Positions 25,301 to 36,164 of a stretch of DNA of 64,000 nucleotides are shown one piece after another; position 1 is the stretch's first letter, and the number at the start of each line of letters is the position of its first letter. A program made the translations under genes and the position numbers. Source of the DNA: Luzula sylvatica (lineage: Eukaryota; Streptophyta; Magnoliopsida; Poales; Juncaceae); NCBI GenBank assembly GCA_946800325.1, contig OX326959.1:31782527-31846526 (forward strand), given 5' to 3'. The notes beneath the pieces were generated by a model that was given only the letters and a program-made list of their open reading frames with translations, was not told the DNA's origin and made no database searches.

Positions 25301-27190
25301 CATGCAAAATTCTAGATTTTTACCAAAATTTCGCAAAAATGCAAAAAGTGAAGTTTATATCATCTTCAAAAAAATCAATTTTTGTTTTTTCTATAAAATG
25401 ACGAAATTGATGTCTAAAATTAGCAAAATTTCGGAACGATGCAAAAAGTGAAGTCTAACACCTTACAAAAATCAATTATCATATATTTCTATAAAATAAC
25501 AACATTGATCTTAAAATGAGCAAAATAATTAATTTTCGTGATTTCCTCAAAATCATCCGTTATTGATGACTTACACGTACAAGTTTCTCTTTTTTCAAAA
25601 TTTTGCAAATAACTCAAAAAGTGATGTCTAACACCTTCACAAAAATCAATTATCATATTTTTTTATAAAATGGCAAAATTCATATGTAAAATGAGCAAAA
25701 TACTTAATTTTCATATTTTCCAAAAAAGAATCATCATTGAAGACTAACACGTGCAAATTTCTATTTTTTTCAAACATTTTAAAAAATTCAAATAATGAAA
25801 TCCAACACCTTCAAAAAAAATCAATTTTCATATTTTTCTATAATATACTAAAATTAAAGTCTAAAACGATCAAAATACTTAATTTTCATGTTTTCCCGAA
25901 AAAACATCGTAATTGAAGACTAACACGTGCAAATTTCTAGTTTTTCGAAAATTTTGGGAAAAAAAATAAAAATTCCAATTCAATGACCTACGAAAAAATT
26001 AATTATCATATTTTTTAAATAATGCAAATATTGTTGGCTAAAACGAGCAATATATTTAATCTTCCTGTTTTCCTCAACAAATATGTGTAATTGAAGACGA
26101 ACCCATTCAATGTTCGCAAAAATGCAAAAGGTGAAGTCTAACACCTTCAAAAAAATCAATTATCATATTTTACAATAAATTTTCAATAAATTGATGTCTA
26201 AAACGAGCAAAATACTTAATGTTCATGTTTACCCTAAAAACAACGTAATTGAAAACTAACACATGTTCTAGTTTTTTCCAAAAATTTCACAGAAATTAAA
26301 AATTTGAAGTCTAAGTCCTTTACAAAATTAATTATCATATTTTTTATAAAATGCACAAATTCCTTTCTAAAACAAAAAAAAACTTAACTTTCATGTTTTC
26401 CTCAAAAAATCATAATTGAAGACTAATACATGCAAATTTCTATTTGTTTCCAAAAATTTGGCAAAAATGGAAAAAGTGAAGCATCACAACTTCAAAAAAA
26501 TCAATTATCATATTTCCTATAAAATACCAAAATTGAAGCCTAAAATAAGGAAAATATTTGATATAAATGTTTTCCTCATACAAAACTCCAGAATTGAAGA
26601 CTAGCACGTGTAAATTTCTAGTATTTCTCAAAATATTCGCAAAAATGAAAAAAATGAAGTCTTAACACCTTCCCAAAAATCAATTATTTTGTTTTCCTAT
26701 AAAATGCCAAAATTGATTTCTAAAATTAGCAAAATACTTGATTTTTATGTTTCCCTCAAAAAACTCCTTAACCGAAGACTAACACATGCAAATTTTTATT
26801 ATTACTCAAAAAAATTCCAAAGACGCAAAAATTGAAGTCTAACACATTAAAAGATCAACGATCATATTTTTCTATAAAATGACAAATTTGGTCTTTGAAA
26901 TGAGCAAAATAACTTAATTTTAATGTTTTCCTCAAAAAATCTCCGTTATTGATGACTAGCAGATACAAATATTTCTTTTTTCCAAAAAAATCAAAAAAAT
27001 GTAAAAAGTGAAGTATAACATCTTCAAAAATGACAATTGTCATATTTTCCTATAAATTTCCAAAATTGATCCAAAAATTGTTTGTCTAAACGAACAAAAT
27101 ACTTGACTTTAATGTTTTTCTCAAAATAATTGAAGACTACAACATGCAAATTTATATTTTTTCCAAAAAAAATCGCAAAAATACAAAAAG
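22300..27190. repeat. Satellite C, diverged edge of the array
   Basis: Monomers of about 170-180 bp still recognisable by 'gtgaagtctaacacc' (for example 22332, 22690, 22997), 'gaagactaacacatg' and 'gtgtctagaacgagc', but substitutions and indels accumulate towards the right. The last recognisable piece is 'caaaaatacaaaaagtgag' near 27190. This is the old, poorly homogenised margin of the array on the side facing the first gene. Confidence 0.9.
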
Positions 27191-27713
27191 TGAGCTTGCC
27201 TTTGAAACGGCAGACCCCAGTCGCTGTGCGCGTCTGTGATTATGAGATGATGTCTTAACTGCAGGTTGACTGCATCCCGTGTTGGATCGTGGGGTGGCCT
27301 ATTTTTGCTCCAATCGCCATTGTTTATGCAGAAAACAATCAAACGGCAGTAGACATGGTAGAAAAGCGAAAACGGTGCAATGTAATAGTTAGTATAGAAA
27401 ATAGGTTAGAAACAACTGATTTTGTATCGAGATGGGGGGTGAAATAGCACTTCAGATAACATATACTCTTACAAAATATGGTATACTTTTCAAAAAAAAA
27501 TATGGTATACTTTTTAAGCTCATTTTATTTTCATCATATAAAAAAATTAATTGCAGTCATATCTTTGTAAAACTTTAAACAAAAAAATCAATTATAACTT
27601 TTATATTTCTAATAAAAATCAATTATTTTAAAATGTATACGATTCCAAAATTTCATGCATTATCTGGGGCCCTCTTATTATTATTTAGTCATAAAGTGTA
27701 CGTAAAAAATATT
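27191..27713. other. Intergenic, unique sequence beyond the satellite
   Basis: About 170 bp of more GC-balanced unique sequence (27191-27360) abuts the last satellite monomer. After that the DNA is AT-rich with no open frame of note. I recognise no gene here. A 9-bp target duplication (aaaaatatt, 27705-27713) begins the adjacent MITE. Confidence 0.5.
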
Positions 27714-27938
27714 GGGGAGTTCTACGATAGATCCATTTTCTTATGATAGACTCATTTTGAAAAAAAATATTTATAATATTTGTTAACTAATGATTTTTTT
27801 TGTAAGATTCAATGTATATTTATCATTTAATGTTATGCAAAACATAAATTTTGTATAATTAATTGATAAATACCTAAATTATCTTAAAATAATTTTTGAA
27901 AAAAAAGTCCATCACAAGAAAATGGGTCAGAACTCCCC
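27714..27938. mobile_element. Mutator-like MITE (225 bp)
   Basis: Terminal inverted repeats start GGGGAGTTCT and continue imperfectly for about 45 bp (ATCCATTTTCTTATGATAGAC on the left, ACCCATTTTCTTGTGATGGAC on the right after reverse complementing). The element is flanked by the 9-bp direct repeat aaaaatatt (27705-27713 and 27939-27947). A 9-bp duplication with extended inverted repeats fits non-autonomous Mutator-like elements. Confidence 0.8.
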
Positions 27939-28321
27939 AAAAATATTGTAATGTATATATGTATCCACTCATTCTCATTATGAAGGAAGTAGTTTATTTT
28001 TCCTTTTCTAAGCATACACAAATCTGAATAAAGCAACAAATAAATTAAATTGTCATAAACTCATAATTATTAATAAATAAAAATATAATGTTCCACATAC
28101 ATTCTTTCATAACTAAAAAGGCTTTGCCTTATCGATACAACAACAATAGATACTAAAGACCACAACATAAAATAACATAACACCAACAAGAATTATACAT
28201 AATATTTTTCAAAATAATGCCTAATCTAACCCTACTTCGCAACCCATAAATTTTCAAATTCAAAATCGCAAAACACAAACTAAAAGGGTATTATTATTAT
28301 ATATGAAATAATTTTACCGAA

Positions 28322-31045
28322 TCAATTACTTGGCCGCCAAGTAGACTTTTGAACGCAAAGTAGCCCTTCTTTCTCCTTTGAGTATGTCGTTGTAATCTCC
28401 CAATGTAAAGACTTAACCATTTCTTCAATTTCATTCATTGTTTCTACATTATCTCTAACGATTAATTTCCCTTCTGGCCTCAATATTCGATCCACTTCAG
28501 CAATTACACTCTCCAATTTACACCTATACCGCCAATAAAAAGTAAACATCACATTTAACCCTTAAAGAGAAATAACAACAGTAAAATTATAAGAAAAGGA
28601 TTAAAGAGGGAACCTTTTTTTGACTTTGGAGAAAAGATGGTCTGCGTGTAGAAGATCGTAAGTTCTAGGGTAAGTACTGAAAGATTCGCACCAATCATGA
28701 TAAATTCCAAAAAGGCCCCTCTCATAAATAATTGGAAGAGTATCTGGCGAATCAATCGGTACCACATTCATCACCCATACTTTCATGTCCCTCAATGCCG
28801 CCCCAAATCTTCAAAAACAACACAAGGGATTTTATATAATATTAAAAAATGTTCGGGTTTTTTTTTTGAAAAATTACCCGCCATAAACAGATCTCATATC
28901 CATGACATTTCGTACGGCTGACCAGTCAATGCCGAGACCGTGCAAATAAGATTTGGAAACCACTCTTTTCCATAATTCATAATCCTCTTCGAAATCCTTT
29001 TTGGCAGGTTTTCCATAAACCCCAATTTGAGAATCTAGCCAATAAGGAGCCTTCTCTGCCCGTAACGGCCACTGATACGGCCACTGCGACCCCCTCATAC
29101 CCGAATCCACTTGTAATTTATGCATGCATGCTTGCAACGATATATTCCTGCAATATCATAGATTTCAAAATTAAGGTTTAATTTGACTTCATTTAAAAGG
29201 GCGAAATGGTAATTCCATTTTATTAATTTACCAGGCTGCGTCGGGGTCGTCAGAGTCTTTGCAAAGAGGAGGATTATTTTGGGATCTTTTTTCATAGCAT
29301 TTATTATCCATTGGTTTCTTGTAAATAGCCAATCCAACTTGGTTTAGTTTGTCGTTCGTTTTGTTCACCATTTTCCAACACATCGATTTCGTCAGACTCG
29401 TCATGGCTACCATTAATAAATGTAAATCCACACAATTAAATATTAATTTTCTTTCTTTTTTGTTTAGTATTACAAAAAAGTACCGTTCCAAATCTCGACA
29501 TCTTCTGGAAGATCCTGATAAACCGGAGTAGCAGACCAGACGAAATAACCGCCCGGTCTCAACAGCCTGTTCAGTTCTAACAATAACATACCACCTTCGA
29601 TATGCCAAGGGACACGGCACCGCGCGCAATGAATCACATCGAAAACTCTAGAAGGGAAAGGGAGGCGTTTGGTGCCCATGACTGCGGATATAGCCGGGAT
29701 GCCTCTTTCGAGAGCGAATTGCACCTGAGCCTCGTGCTCGTCTTTCGGAGCGAAAGACATGGTCAACGTGTCTCTTTCGAATAAATACCCTCCGAAACTC
29801 GCCACTCCGCAACCCACGTCCAGTACCGTTCTCGTCCTCTTTCCCCATGATATGTCCGCATACGACTAACAAAGTGCAGAATTTTACAAGGGTAAATTTG
29901 ATATTCTTTAGTTTTGAAAAGGGTTTTTTTATTGGAAGTATGGGACCTGTTGGATGATGTCGATGTAGTGAAGAGCGCCGTTTTTGAATTGGGTTCCGCC
30001 GCCAGGAAAAGTGAGATGTTCTCCGGATACTTTTACCCAGTTTTGGTGTCCTTTCACTTCTGCGAGTTTCGTGTGCGGCACGTTGTTGTACCATATCTGC
30101 AATGGCATTTTCGTAAATATCAACATTCAATTGAATTATGGTGGGTGGTGTTACTGTTCGTTACCTTGTCTCTGCTTTTGGGCCATTGAATGGTACGTTT
30201 GTACCCTTCGGGTAAGGGTACGAGACAAGTGGGGCCCGTTTCGGGGCAATGTCTCTCTCTATGTTCGTAATGTTTCGTGCTACTGAGCTTCTTGATCGCC
30301 TTTTCGTTGTCGAGACACGGTATGTAGTCCGTACCGGAGGGGACGTTACAGAGTTTCCATTTGTCATTTTGCACTTTGCCCCCTGATGAATTTGAATTTC
30401 GCATTTGTTTTTGGTTTTTGGACTCGGATGCTTGGGTTGAAAAGGCGCCGTTTTGTGTGGTGGTTTCTTTTAGTATCTCTGATTGGGCCGCGTCAGGAAA
30501 TACTTCCTTCGAATTTGAATTTGAAATGGTTTCTTCGACGGTTTCTTTCTCTTCTTTATCGACCTCGTTTTGAGTTTCTTCATTCTTTCCGTTTTCATCG
30601 TCAAATTCGGATTTATGACCTGTTATAGAATAATAATAAAAAAATGTTATTTTCAAAGAAACTGGACAGGTTCAGTAAGTACGTTTTGGACAAAAATATA
30701 ATACTTGTTTACAAAATTACCGTCATCTTGGATCTTTTCATTCGTTTTCTCCGTTTCGGAATCTGAACTCGAGTCATCGAAAACCGGGATACTGTTTCTC
30801 GGTTCCGTGTTAAAATCCGGCTCGTTAGAATCCCCCGAAATATCGCCAAATTGACTGCTTGAAGCTTCCTCTGAATTGTTTTCTGACGAGGAAATTATTA
30901 CTGGGAATTTGTGTGATGAAGCCATCACCCACGCACCAATTAAGCAAAGGGCGACGAATACTAGCATTGTAGTTGGGGAACAGAATGGGGAATTTTGCGA
31001 ATTCGTCCTCCTATAATCCATCCTAGTCACTTTACCATACGCCAT
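28322..31045 (-). CDS. Golgi PMT-type methyltransferase (PMT24/25/26-like), 8 exons, 717 aa
   Basis: Putative SAM-dependent methyltransferase of the plant DUF248/PMT (QUA2) family, members of which act in the Golgi, some on pectic homogalacturonan. Exons on the minus strand: 31045-30721, 30619-30165, 30096-29947, 29865-29484, 29406-29232, 29147-28878, 28808-28614, 28523-28322. All junctions have GT/AG and the sum (2154 nt) is one frame. Residues 1-25 are a basic cytosolic tail; about 26-42 ([17 protein letters not shown]) are the single signal-anchor. An acidic, Ser/Glu-rich stem follows to about residue 205. The catalytic domain has the SAM motif [15 protein letters not shown] (about 324-338), [10 protein letters not shown] and [17 protein letters not shown], and later [30 protein letters not shown] and [10 protein letters not shown]. 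The N-terminus ([13 protein letters not shown] plus hydrophobic anchor) and acidic stem point to the PMT24-26 subgroup, usually slightly longer. It looks intact. The methyl acceptor is inferred from the family. Confidence 0.93.
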
Positions 31046-31406
31046 TGTTCAAATTGAGTATATCGAAGCCTTAAATCATGTGATGTCAGGCTTGGAGATA
31101 ATTTACCTAAATAGAAATATATACATAAATCATGATTACTTGGATTTACTACCATATATAAGTGAAACATTTTATTTCAACGGTGGAAATGGAAAAAATA
31201 ACCCAACAACTAAAGAAGAGAATGAGCAAAATTAAAGTGTCACTGCAACCAGAGTTAGCAGATCGGTAGCTTAAGCCAATTTCAGGTTCAAAATTAGCTA
31301 ACTAAGTCGGTAAACATTCAAATTAAAGCAAAATTAAAGGGCAAATACATATTCTCTCATTCAAATCTTATTAAATAGCTAGATCTATTGAACAATTGGT
31401 TCTTAC

Positions 31407-31565
31407 CTCCTCAGCTTTGGATCTACAACAACAGCTTAATTCGTACGAAAATGAGATAAATAGTTGTAGTTTTCTCTCCAAAGCTCCTTCTAGTTTACAG
31501 ATGAGAGCCTTGTGTGCGTCAGTGAGGGAGTGAGGGAGTTCAGTGAGTGAGATAGAGACCAAATG
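31407..31565 (-). promoter_or_regulatory. Probable 5'-UTR exon of the PMT gene
   Basis: On the minus strand a pyrimidine-rich leader (CTCACTCACTGAACTCCC and similar) runs to GCTGAGGAG followed by the consensus donor GTAAGAACC at 31406. An intron in the 5' leader would then end shortly before the ATG at 31045, for example after 'tctccaag' near 31095. The 5' edge is approximate and the exon is inferred only from the donor and composition. Confidence 0.4.
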
Positions 31566-31990
31566 TGTGTGTGTACGGGGAATTTACATAAACAAATAGT
31601 AGATCTAAGACATCATAATTAAGTAATAAACTAAAGTGTTTTTAACAAATATACCCTCATAACTAATATTAATCAACTATTCTCCGTATATCTACATGAA
31701 TTAAGGGTTGTCTAGTAGTTTTGTTTTTGTGGAGTGTGGATCTGCGGAAAACACGACTGTCGGTGACTCGCTGGCATTTTGGACAGTTGCGCTGCAAGTG
31801 CTGATTAAAGTGTAAATAAACTATTTTGGAAGGGCCTTTTTATGAAATTATCATAAATATTAATTAAATAGGCTTGCAAGCATGTTGGTTTCTATTCTTT
31901 TTTTTACTATGATCCGGATAAAATCTGATATATTGTGATTATAACTCTGTAATACTTTGTGCGGTCATACTTTAAAATGTTAGTCACTTC

Positions 31991-32762
31991 TAGGACTGCA
32001 ACTTTAGCTCGTGGCTCGTGGCTCGCTCGAGCTCGACTCGATAATAGTTCGATAATAGCTCACTCGATATTAACTCGAAATTAAACGAGCCGAGCCGAGC
32101 TAGCTCGAATGCTTATTGAGCCGAGCTTGAGCCAGACTCAGCTCGTTCGTATTAAGCTCGAAAAGAATTTGAGCTCGATTTAAAATATTAAATACTTTTA
32201 TCATAATTAATTCATATTATATATATTATTATAATTAGAAAAATTTATGAAGAAAAACTTTATCTTCATAATAATTCCAAGTCAGATTACAACTTAGGTC
32301 CAAAAAAAAATATTAACTAAGGGAGACAAATTAATAATACCACGTCCAAATCCTATTTTTTTATGTTTTGTGTTGTATGTTTGATTTATTATTGTTATGT
32401 TTTAAGATAGTTTGATATTTAGAATATTTTTTGTTTATTCGCAATTATTATAATTTTTTTTAATTAAAATTCAAGTTGTTTTTTTAATTGAGCTACTGTT
32501 GAGCCGAGCCGAGCTAGCTCGAATTAAAACGAGCCGAGCTTGAGCTTGATTTTTTAGCTCGAATCATAATTCTAAACGAGCCGAGCCAGCTCGAGTAAGT
32601 TCCGAGCCGAGCTTGAGCTAGCTCGAATTAAAACGAGCCGAGCTTGAGCTTGATTTTTTAGCTCGAATCATAATTCTAAACGAGCCGAGCCAGCTCGAGT
32701 AAGTTCCGAGCCGAGCTTGAGCTTGGCACAGCTCACTCGAGCTCGGCTCGTTTGCAGCCCTA
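31991..32762. mobile_element. hAT-like non-autonomous element (772 bp), GAGCCGAGCT-rich
   Basis: Ends are TAGGACTGCAA on the left and TTGCAGCCCTA on the right (10 of 11 matching as inverted repeats), flanked by perfect 8-bp direct repeats gtcacttc (31983-31990, 32763-32770). Both subterminal regions are packed with AGCTCGAGC/GAGCCGAGC words in both orientations, and a unit of about 104 bp is tandemly duplicated at about 32515-32735. The centre is AT-rich with no gene. Terminal motif, 8-bp duplication and repeated subterminal words fit a hAT transposon. Confidence 0.88.
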
Positions 32763-34078
32763 GTCACTTCTAACCTGCATAACAAATTGGGCCTTAATAT
32801 GTTTTCAGTTTGGTTATTTTGGTCCAGCTTATATTATGGATCAATTGTACTAGGCCTCAATGGGCTTATCTTATATACTTTTAACACTCCTTATATCATT
32901 ATCACTTATGTAATATGTCCCAGTATTGTGGAAATAGAACACGGATTATACGGATGCGATACAGCTCGGATACATATTGTATACATCATGTGCAGGGCCG
33001 GACCTGGGCTTTGGCCGAGTTGGCCCAGGTCACAGGCCTCCATTTTTCATAGGCCTCCCTTTTTTTAAGACCCGGTTTCATATATTTCAGTTTTTAGGTT
33101 TAAATTCAGTAAATATATGTTTAATTTAGGTTCAATTTAAGTTTAAATTTAAATTTTAATAATTTAAGGTTTGTTCAATTTAGGTATTTCAGCAATTATC
33201 TTAGTTATTTCAGCAATTATTTTGGTCAATTTCAGAAATTTTAGGTTTGTAATTTCTGCAATTATGTTGGTTATTTCATTGACATTTAGGATTTTCAGCA
33301 TAATTTGATTAAAATTTAGGGGTTTGCATCAAAATTTAAGACTTATTAAGATTTTTTCTCCAAAATATAAGGTATAAGTAGGGATGTAAACGGGTCGGAT
33401 ATTATCCGAACCGACCCGAACCGTATCCGAAAAAATATCCGAAACCGAATAAAAATATCCGGATCCGAACGGATCCGGTTCTGACCCGTATCCGTTTTTT
33501 CGGATCCAAATCCGGATACGGTACACAGTTTAGCAGTCGGATCCGGATCCAAATCCGGATAATAACCGGATCCGAATTTTACAACAAAAACGGATATCCG
33601 TTTTCGAAAAAAATAATTATCAATTCTATACATTAATTTCATTCCAAATTTGTATTAAAAAATCCGGATATTTATTAGGCCGCCTTGGTTATAAAGGAGC
33701 CGAAAGTAAATAATTTGGTTGCAATTGTATTTGTATCCCTTGTATTTATAGAGAAATTATGGGCACCTATACTAAAATAGTAAGGGTGGGACAAGTTATT
33801 CTTATTTGTTCCGGCATTGATGTGTGTTTGCCTTCTTTTCGGTGGGCTTTGCGCCTTTTAGGAAAAAAATCTCTATTCTTTTTTATAATAAATGCACACG
33901 TGTTTTTTTTGCACATATATAATACAACCCAACAAATTATGTGGCATATATGTTTGAAATATTTTATGATTTATTATATTCTTAAATGTTCAAATTAATT
34001 ATTAGAGTAAATTAATAATATACATACATGTATAATATCCGTGATGGTATTCGTTAAAATATAATGTATAATATCCTA

Positions 34079-34345
34079 TATTTTTTTTTTTTTTTTGAAA
34101 AACTAAAGAGGTGAAGCCTCTTTTAATATATTAAAGCAAGGTTTAATACATTGGTGCGATTTTACATGATAAATGTAAAAAAGTAGTTTCGCAAAAATAA
34201 ATTATAATTGCAAAAGTAAGATACATGTCGAGAGATGATGTTTTCGGCCATCCTTAGACGAACGCAACCTCCCTCTGCCCTTGGTTTGCCACGCGAGCTC
34301 GGATTGTCATCGAAGCTGTCACCGTCGCTGTCGCGGCCCGTCGCT
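34079..34345 (-). mobile_element. Non-LTR 3' tail module, copy 1 (hairpin + poly-A)
   Basis: On the minus strand this ends ...TTAATATATTAAAAGAGG, CTTCACCTCTTTAG, then a poly-A run (poly-T at about 34079-34096). GAGG...CCTC forms a short hairpin before the tail. About 165 bp of it, plus a GC-rich segment (about 34262-34345), recur at 37657-38250. It terminates a transcript-like unit that starts with the DJ-1 pseudogene. The 5' junction may lie near 35490, where 'tcctatat' resembles the left flank, but that duplication is weak. Confidence 0.65.
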
Positions 34346-34649
34346 CTCAGACTCGCCCCCAGACTCGCCCCAGACTCGGCCGTCGCTCTCGGCCTCGCCC
34401 CAGACTCGTCCCAGACTCGTCCCAGACTTGCCCCAGACTCGGCACCAGCCTCGTGATTTTTTGATTTCCCTTTTTCCCTTCCCGCTTTTTCCTTTCGAGT
34501 TTTTGCTCTTCGAGGAGCTCCAAAATCGCCACCAGACTCCTGCCAGTTCCTGCGAGTTCCTGCCAGTTCCTGCGAGTTCCTTTCCAGTTTCGCCTCGGTT
34601 GCCAGTTCCTGCGAGCCTTTTCTTCCCTGCCAGCCACTGCCTCCGTCGC

Positions 34650-35102
34650 GCCATTCGCCTCTTCTCCTAATCCAAATAATTGCTCGACAAAAGAAAGCCC
34701 AAATAGAAAAGCGGTACCAGCTCCTCGACTCGTAGTCATTGGTCCCGAGACTTGAACTTTTGCTTGGACTTGTCGAAATGTAGGCAATTTGTTTTTGAAT
34801 GCAGGATGACCCGTTATCTAGATGAATTTTCTTTTTTCTCTTGTGAAGGCCCCACGGAACGAGAACCATAGCTGGTGCGGTACAAATTGCGCCGTATCAT
34901 TTATTCGTAAATGTATCGATCCTGGCATCCCTCCTGGTAGAGCAATAAGATCGAACACTTTATCTGCACATTTCGTGATGCAAGAATCGGCGACGAATTT
35001 CGTACCAGTTGAACCGACCACCTCCAGTTCAGGCATAACTGATGCAATTGTGACGTCAGCGCCTGCTCGCCGGAGAACATCGACTAGAATCACCGCCTCC
35101 AT
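34650..35102 (-). pseudogene. DJ-1/PfpI domain retropseudogene inside the hAT
   Basis: On the minus strand, 35102 onward reads [18 protein letters not shown], then [16 protein letters not shown] (the N-terminal half of a plant DJ-1 domain). After a frameshift near 34900 another frame gives [21 protein letters not shown] (the nucleophile-elbow cysteine segment), and a third gives [22 protein letters not shown] and [11 protein letters not shown] (the C-terminal part). No intron is seen, part of the middle is missing, and the frame is broken at least twice. Upstream is a GC-rich leader with several 'aaaccctagc' motifs typical of plant 5' UTRs; downstream the frame runs into low-complexity GC-rich sequence. 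Best explanation: a reverse-transcribed chimeric message later enclosed by, or inserted into, the transposon. Confidence 0.8.
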
Positions 35103-36164
35103 CAGCAGCTCGGTTTCCGTCGCCGCTCGCCTCAGCAGCTCGGCAGCTAGGGTTTCCAGTCGTCGCCTTCGCCGTCGCCTCAGCAGTCGCACCGTACGCC
35201 TCAGCAGCTCGCCAGCTAGGGTTTCCGTCGCCGCTGGCCGTCGCCTCAGCAGCTCGCTCGCGTCGTTTTCCTCCGTCGCCGCGGTCGTTTTCCTCCGTCG
35301 TTTTCCTCCAGCTAGGGTTTCCGTCGCCGCGGTCCAGAAGCTCTCGGATCTCCGTTCGCCTCGCAAAGCTGGGTCGAAGAAGAAGGCTTGAGAGAGGAGG
35401 GGGTGGAGGCGGCGGCTAGGGTTTGCCTCCACCCCAGAATCGCCTCGGCTATTGCGTTATATCGCTATATTCTGCAGATTTTTTTTCTCTCCTATATATT
35501 TTTTATATTGGATTTTCTATATATGCATAATTCATATATTTTTTGACGTATTCTGTTATAAAATTCGAAATAATTATTAGAATAAAATAATTACTATTAT
35601 TTGGAGAGCAAAAATTCATGTTTACAAACATATTTTTTGTTTTCTCTAATTTAAAATTGTAAAACAATCCAGATTTGAATTTTAAAAATAAAAATGTATA
35701 ACCATATCATAGTATCCGTTTTAATATCCGAAAAAGATCCGTATCCGTATTCGTATGACAATATCCGAACCGTATCCGTATCCGTTTAATATCCGAACCG
35801 TATCCGGATCCGGGTAATTCCGTATCCGAATATCCGTATCCGAAAAAATATGGATACGGATCTGGTACGACCACTATCCGGACCGGATCCGAACCGTTTA
35901 CATCCCTAGGTATAAGACCAAATTTGAACAAAATCGAGCTGTTTTTGAGCAAAATTTTAGAATTTTCACTAAAAATCAGTTTTTTTTTTTCACTAAAAAT
36001 CAAGGGTTCTTCAACAAAATTTGAGTAAAATTTGAAGATTTTTCATCAAATTTTTGGAAAAGACAGTTTTAGCAAAATTTCGACACGTATAATATTCGTT
36101 TTAATTTCTTCTGTATATCGTAATATAGTCGTCAAAGGCCTCCAAAAACTCAGGACCGGGCCTG

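Larger units (their letters stand above)
33379..35908. mobile_element. hAT transposon (2530 bp) carrying a captured retropseudogene
   Basis: Perfect 15-bp terminal inverted repeats TAGGGATGTAAACGG (33379-33393; right copy 35894-35908) and perfect 8-bp target duplication ggtataag (33371-33378, 35909-35916). Subterminal zones of 200-280 bp are filled with TATCCGGATCCGAA-type words in both orientations, typical of hAT elements. No transposase reading frame is visible. The interior contains a DJ-1-derived retropseudogene, a GC-rich repetitive stretch and a poly-A-tailed 3' module, all on the minus strand. Confidence 0.93.
32993..36164. mobile_element. Tip100-like hAT element, interrupted by a second hAT
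   Basis: Left end CAGGGCCGGACCTGGGC; right end reverse-complements to CAGGCCCGGTCCTGAG. Flanking 8-mers are atcatgtg (32985-32992) and atcatgcg (36165-36172), 7 of 8 identical. The inner flanks carry 'ggcctcc' on both sides. Removing the nested element at 33379-35908 leaves about 640 bp of AT-rich non-coding sequence, so this is non-autonomous. Related ends occur at 38535, 39270 and 50970-51965. Confidence 0.78.

Noticed and set aside
1..27190. Claim that this is the functional centromere
   Set aside because: Monomer size and higher-order structure are compatible, but sequence alone cannot show CENH3 binding; pericentromeric or subtelomeric satellites look similar.
34162..34869. 235-codon minus-strand frame as an expressed protein
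   Set aside because: It joins a frameshifted piece of DJ-1 to GC-rich low-complexity DNA and the non-LTR tail; better explained as a pseudogene readthrough.
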